Positions 60,436-64,000 of a stretch of DNA of 64,000 nucleotides are shown here, piece after piece. Position numbers and translations under genes: made by a program. Below the pieces are notes generated by a model. That model was not told the DNA's origin. It saw only the letters and a list, made by a program, of their open reading frames with translations, and ran no database searches. Within the stretch, counting starts at the first letter, position 1. The number at the start of each line of letters is the position of its first letter. The DNA comes from an uncultured Jannaschia sp. (GTDB lineage: Bacteria > Pseudomonadota > Alphaproteobacteria > Rhodobacterales > Rhodobacteraceae), in contig NZ_CANLTQ010000004.1 in the NCBI RefSeq assembly GCF_947494025.1, positions 124,001 through 188,000 of the forward strand, given 5' to 3'.

Positions 60436-63024
60436 TCAGTAGAGCCCGCCCGAACTGAGCGTCCCGAAGGTCGCGCGACCCGGTACGGTGACGCGTCGTC
60501 CGGTCGAGGTCTCGACCTCGCGGGAGGGGGGCGCACCCTCGTCGTCGCCCTCCCCCTCCGCGAAGAGCGGCAGATCGCCCGCCATCGCGAAGCCGCCGTC
60601 GATGACCGTGCTGCCGTAAAGCCCGGCGAACGCGTCCTCGCCCTCCCGGAAATACTCGGACACCACGTTGTCCCCGCTCGCCGAAGCCGGCAATCGCGCG
60701 CCGGTCGTGCGGTCGATCTTGGCGAAATAGCCGCCTGGCGGCACTTCGAACGGACCGCCGCCGTATTTCTCGATGGCCTCCTGCATGAACTCGTTGAAGA
60801 CGGGTCCGCAGATACCGCCGCCGCTCGCGCTGCCCCCGAGCGTACGCGGCTGGTCGTAGCCGATGTAGCAGCCGGCGACGATCGTGGAGGAGAAGCCCAC
60901 GAACCAGACGTCCTTCGCGTCGTTCGTGGTGCCGGTCTTGCCGGCGATCGGCACGGGGAGGTTCACCGTGCGGGATGCGGTGCCGCGTTCGACCACGCCG
61001 CGCATCATCGAAGTGAGCTGATACGCGGTGATCGCGTCCATCACCCGCTCACGGTTCGAGACGATCCGCGGCCCGAGACCCGGCTCGAGGTCGGCGAAAC
61101 GCTCGCAATCGGCGCAATCACGCTGATCGTGGCGATAGACCGTGCCGCCGTAGCGGTTCTGGATGCGGTCCACGAGCGTCGGCTCCACCCGCTCGCCCCC
61201 GTTCGCGAACATCGCGTAGGCGGCGACCATCTGGTAGAGCGTCGTCTCCTGCGAGCCGAGCGAATTCGCCAGAAGCTCGCTCATCCTGTCGTAGACGCCG
61301 AACCGTTCGGCATAGCCCGCGACGATGTCCATGCCCACGTCCTGCGCCAGACGCACGGTCATCAGGTTACGCGACCGCTCGATGCCCGTCCTGAGCGGGG
61401 CCGGTCCGTAATAGCGGTTCGACGCGTTCTTCGGGCGCCAGATCTGGCCGCCGGACTCGATCTCGATCGGCGCGTCCAGAACAATCGTATTGGGCTGATA
61501 GCCCGAGTCGAGCGCGGCGGCGTAGACGAAGGGCTTGAAGCTGGAGCCGGGCTGCCGCGTTGCCTGGGTGGTGCGATTGAACACCGAATGCTGGTAGCTG
61601 AAGCCCCCCTGCATCGCGAGGACGCGGCCGGTATTGACGTCCATCGCCATGAAGCCGCCCTCGACCTCCGGCACCTGCCGCAGGGACCAGCCTTCGGCCC
61701 CGTCACCGCCCCGGCGGACATGCACGACCTCGCCCGGCTCGAAATTGTCGAAGAAGTCCCCGCGCATCCACTGGATGTCCTCGCGGGGCACGTCGACCGT
61801 CCCCTCCACCGCGTCCACGCCGAGGCCGAGAGACTGCTCGCCGACCGACAGGACGACCGCCGGATACCATTCGCCTCCCAGGTCGATGTCGCGGGCCACG
61901 TCGGCCTTCGACAGCGCATTGCGCCACGCATCCTCGCTGTCGAGCGCTTCGACCGGAATCGTCTTGCCGGTGCCGCGCCAGATGCCGCGGCTTCGGTCGT
62001 ATTGCTCCAAGGCGCGGCGCAGGGCACGGGCGGCGACGGCCTGCATCTCCGCGTCGATCGTGGCGCGGACGGTGAAGCCCTGGGTGAAGAACTCCTCCTC
62101 GCCGAAATCGGAGGTCAGCTGCCGTCGGATTTCATCGGTAAAGTAGTCGCGCGGCGGAAGCGCGGCGCGGAACGGCGCGAAATGGCCCGATTGCACGGTG
62201 AGAAGGGGTTTCGCCGTCGCTTCCTCCATCTCCGCGCGGGTGATGTGGCCGTTCTGGAACATCTCGCGCAGGACGTAATTGCGCCGCTCGATCGCGCGCT
62301 CGGCCTGCCGGACCGGGTGGTAATCCGACGGCGCCTTGGGCAGGATCGCGAGGTAGGCCGCCTCCTCCAGCGTGAGGTCGGCCAGCGTCTTATTGAAATA
62401 GGTCTGCGCGGCCGCGGCCACGCCGTAGGAGTTCTGCCCGAGGAAAATCTCATTGAGATAAAGCTCGAGGATGTCCTCCTTGCCCAGCGTCTCCTCGATG
62501 CGCGAGGCGAGGATGATCTCCTTCACCTTGCGCTCGGCGGAGCGGTCCGAGGAAAGAAGGAAGTTCTTCATTACCTGCTGCGTGATCGTGGAGGCGCCGC
62601 GCAGGCGGCCGCCTTGCGCCGCGTCGACAGCGGCGGCGACCATGCCCATCGGGTCGTAGCCGGCATGGCGGTAGAAGTTCTTGTCCTCCGCCGAGATGAA
62701 GGCCTGCTTCACCAGCGGCGGAATCTCCTCGGCGGGCGCGAAGAGACGGCGCTCGCGGGCGAACTCGTCCATCAGGCGGCCTTCGCCGGAATAGATGCGG
62801 CTGATCGTCGGCGGCGTGTATTGGGCGAGCTGTTCGTAGCTCGGCAGGTCGCGCCCGTACATCCAGAGCACGCCGCCGATCATGATCGCCGCCGCGATGA
62901 TGCCGAGCGTGATGGCGGAGAACACGCCCCCGATCATCGACAGGACGAACAGGAACGCGCCCTGAATCGCCCGCCAGACGGTCCGCCCCACGCGTCCCGT
63001 CGCCTTCGTCGCCGTCGTGTTCAT
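60436..63024 (-). CDS. mrcA: Penicillin-binding protein 1A (class A)
   Basis: Bifunctional peptidoglycan synthase, 862 residues. Membrane anchor (about 26-52), glycosyltransferase family 51 (EDKNFYRHAGYDP, GASTITQQVMKN), a linker/OB-like domain, then the transpeptidase: active Ser in QPGSSFKPF, SRN and KTGTTNDAKD. The frame is open further upstream, but ATG 63024 fits the family. prfB follows after 69 bases. Confidence 0.95.
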   Translation of the reverse strand: MNTTATKATGRVGRTVWRAIQGAFLFVLSMIGGVFSAITLGIIAAAIMIGGVLWMYGRDLPSYEQLAQYTPPTISRIYSGEGRLMDEFARERRLFAPAEEIPPLVKQAFISAEDKNFYRHAGYDPMGMVAAAVDAAQGGRLRGASTITQQVMKNFLLSSDRSAERKVKEIILASRIEETLGKEDILELYLNEIFLGQNSYGVAAAAQTYFNKTLADLTLEEAAYLAILPKAPSDYHPVRQAERAIERRNYVLREMFQNGHITRAEMEEATAKPLLTVQSGHFAPFRAALPPRDYFTDEIRRQLTSDFGEEEFFTQGFTVRATIDAEMQAVAARALRRALEQYDRSRGIWRGTGKTIPVEALDSEDAWRNALSKADVARDIDLGGEWYPAVVLSVGEQSLGLGVDAVEGTVDVPREDIQWMRGDFFDNFEPGEVVHVRRGGDGAEGWSLRQVPEVEGGFMAMDVNTGRVLAMQGGFSYQHSVFNRTTQATRQPGSSFKPFVYAAALDSGYQPNTIVLDAPIEIESGGQIWRPKNASNRYYGPAPLRTGIERSRNLMTVRLAQDVGMDIVAGYAERFGVYDRMSELLANSLGSQETTLYQMVAAYAMFANGGERVEPTLVDRIQNRYGGTVYRHDQRDCADCERFADLEPGLGPRIVSNRERVMDAITAYQLTSMMRGVVERGTASRTVNLPVPIAGKTGTTNDAKDVWFVGFSSTIVAGCYIGYDQPRTLGGSASGGGICGPVFNEFMQEAIEKYGGGPFEVPPGGYFAKIDRTTGARLPASASGDNVVSEYFREGEDAFAGLYGSTVIDGGFAMAGDLPLFAEGEGDDEGAPPSREVETSTGRRVTVPGRATFGTLSSGGLY

Positions 63025-63176
63025 GTGCCTGTCCCGCCCATTCAGGGTCGCTCCCGCTATACGCCCGGCACGATGTTCCGTCAAAGCGACCCGGGGCGGC
63101 GAAGCGGTCTCCCGCCCGTCGCAAGGGGGCACCGACGATCACGTCGTCGTGAGGATCGGGCGCTGGTTCGCGCCGC

Positions 63177-64000
63177 CTAGCGATCGGCCATGAAGGCCGC
63201 GAGCCGCGTCAGTCCCGCCTCGATGTCGGCCGTTGCCCGGGCATAGCTGAAGCGCAGGGTGCCCGCGCCACGCCCCGGGTCGAAGTCGAGGCCGGGCGTG
63301 ACGGCGACACCTGCCTTGTCCAGGATTTCCGCGGCGAGGCTCAGGCTGTCATCCGTCAGGTGCCCGACATCGGCATAGACGTAGAAGGCCCCGTCGGGCG
63401 GGGCGATCCGGTCGAACCCGGCCGCGGGCAGGCCGTCGAGCATCAACTGGCGGTTGCGCGCGTAGACGGCGAGATTCGCGCCGAGCTCTGCCTCGGCATC
63501 CATCGCATGCAGCGCGGCGATCTGGCTCGCATGGGGGGCGCAGATGAACATGTTCTGCGCCAGACGCTCCACCGTCCGCAGATGCGCCTCGGGCACCACC
63601 ATCCAGCCGATGCGCCAACCGGTCATGCTGAAGTATTTGCTGAACGAGTTGATGACGTAAACGTCGTCGGACACTTCCAGCGCGCTAACCGCCCGACCAC
63701 CATACTGGATACCGTGGTAGATCTCGTCGGAGACGAAGGCCGTGCCGTTCGCCTGCGCGGCCTCGATCAGCGCGGACATCGCGTTGCGGTCGAGCATCGT
63801 GCCGGTTGGGTTCGCGGGGGAAGCGACGATGAGGCCAGCGAGGTCGGCGGGAAGCTCCTTCGCGACGGGCTGGTAGCGGTTCGCGGCCTGCGTCTCGATC
63901 CCCACGGCCTCGAGGCTCAGCGCCCGCAGGATTTGCCGGTAGGACGGATAGCCGGGCAGGCCGAGCCCGACCCGGTCGCCGGCATCGAAGAGCGCGGTGA
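63177..64000 (-). CDS. Class I/II pyridoxal-phosphate aminotransferase, C-terminal part
   Basis: A fold-type I aminotransferase running off the right edge; the visible 273 residues start in LGLPGYPSYRQ. The PLP motifs ASPANPTGTM, DEIYHG and the lysine Schiff-base segment SFSKYFSMTGWRIGW are present, with the C-terminal Arg in LRFSYAR that binds the substrate carboxylate. It resembles aspartate/aromatic aminotransferases; specificity unclear. It ends 152 bases upstream of mrcA. Confidence 0.9.
   Translation of the reverse strand, partial: TALFDAGDRVGLGLPGYPSYRQILRALSLEAVGIETQAANRYQPVAKELPADLAGLIVASPANPTGTMLDRNAMSALIEAAQANGTAFVSDEIYHGIQYGGRAVSALEVSDDVYVINSFSKYFSMTGWRIGWMVVPEAHLRTVERLAQNMFICAPHASQIAALHAMDAEAELGANLAVYARNRQLMLDGLPAAGFDRIAPPDGAFYVYADVGHLTDDSLSLAAEILDKAGVAVTPGLDFDPGRGAGTLRFSYARATADIEAGLTRLAAFMADR

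Overview
The window is GC-rich chromosomal DNA, most likely from a member of the Rhodobacteraceae (Alphaproteobacteria). This is inferred from gene content and order, not from a database search. Indicators are: a sulfite-reduction cluster cysG-DUF2849-cysI-cysH-DUF934-fpr; a DUF5930-type M23 peptidase overlapping a bactofilin; a VPLPA-CTERM surface protein; an alphaproteobacterial SOS box (GTTC-N7-GTTC type) upstream of uvrA; a full CtrA-type site (TTAA-N7-TTAA); and an infC gene that can only start at a non-canonical codon. No phage, integrase, transposase, CRISPR array or rRNA operon is visible. Almost all of the window is ordinary core genome.

Layout. 0-7 kb: the 3' end of guaB, a small exported protein, then a tightly coupled nucleoside-salvage operon on the minus strand (cdd-deoA-deoB-add-upp) divergent from gltX. 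7-11.1 kb: a propionyl-CoA synthetase gene (prpE) whose stop codon overlaps the start of a soluble hybrid histidine kinase, divergent from a Blh-like phosphatase. 11.1-12.3 kb: a gene-poor stretch carrying copy 1 of a dispersed repeat. 12.3-21.7 kb: two M20 peptidases and an MscS channel on the minus strand facing away from a five-gene oligopeptide-type ABC importer. 21.7-22.0 kb: copy 2 of the repeat, inverted relative to copy 1. 22-30.1 kb: a lipoprotein, moaA, a SixA-like phosphatase, an Lrp/AsnC regulator, and the assimilatory sulfate reduction operon.

30-38 kb: an acidic membrane-anchored protein, infC, tRNA-Asp, two tRNA-Val genes, a histidine phosphatase, a secreted nucleosidase, lon and tgt. 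38-44.3 kb: an outer-membrane barrel protein, a SufT-like protein, a second MscS channel, a periplasmic phosphodiesterase, a MAPEG protein in a compositionally different pocket, an IscA/SufA carrier and tpiA. 44.4-51 kb: uvrA, lpdA, an MFS transporter coupled to a DUF924 protein, and a remnant of a glutathione transferase. 51.3-64 kb: queA, a large AsmA-like protein, bcp, an M23 peptidase with a bactofilin, the VPLPA-CTERM protein, prfB, a class A penicillin-binding protein and a truncated aminotransferase.

Functional themes are nucleoside salvage, sulfur assimilation, peptide uptake and hydrolysis, translation and tRNA modification (infC, prfB, gltX, tgt, queA, three tRNAs), and envelope construction (mrcA, M23/bactofilin, AsmA-like, OMP). 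The least explained items are the two-copy bipartite repeat placed directly after gene stop codons, the translational coupling of prpE to a hybrid kinase, the acidic low-complexity anchored protein, and the CtrA site in front of the low-GC VPLPA-CTERM gene.
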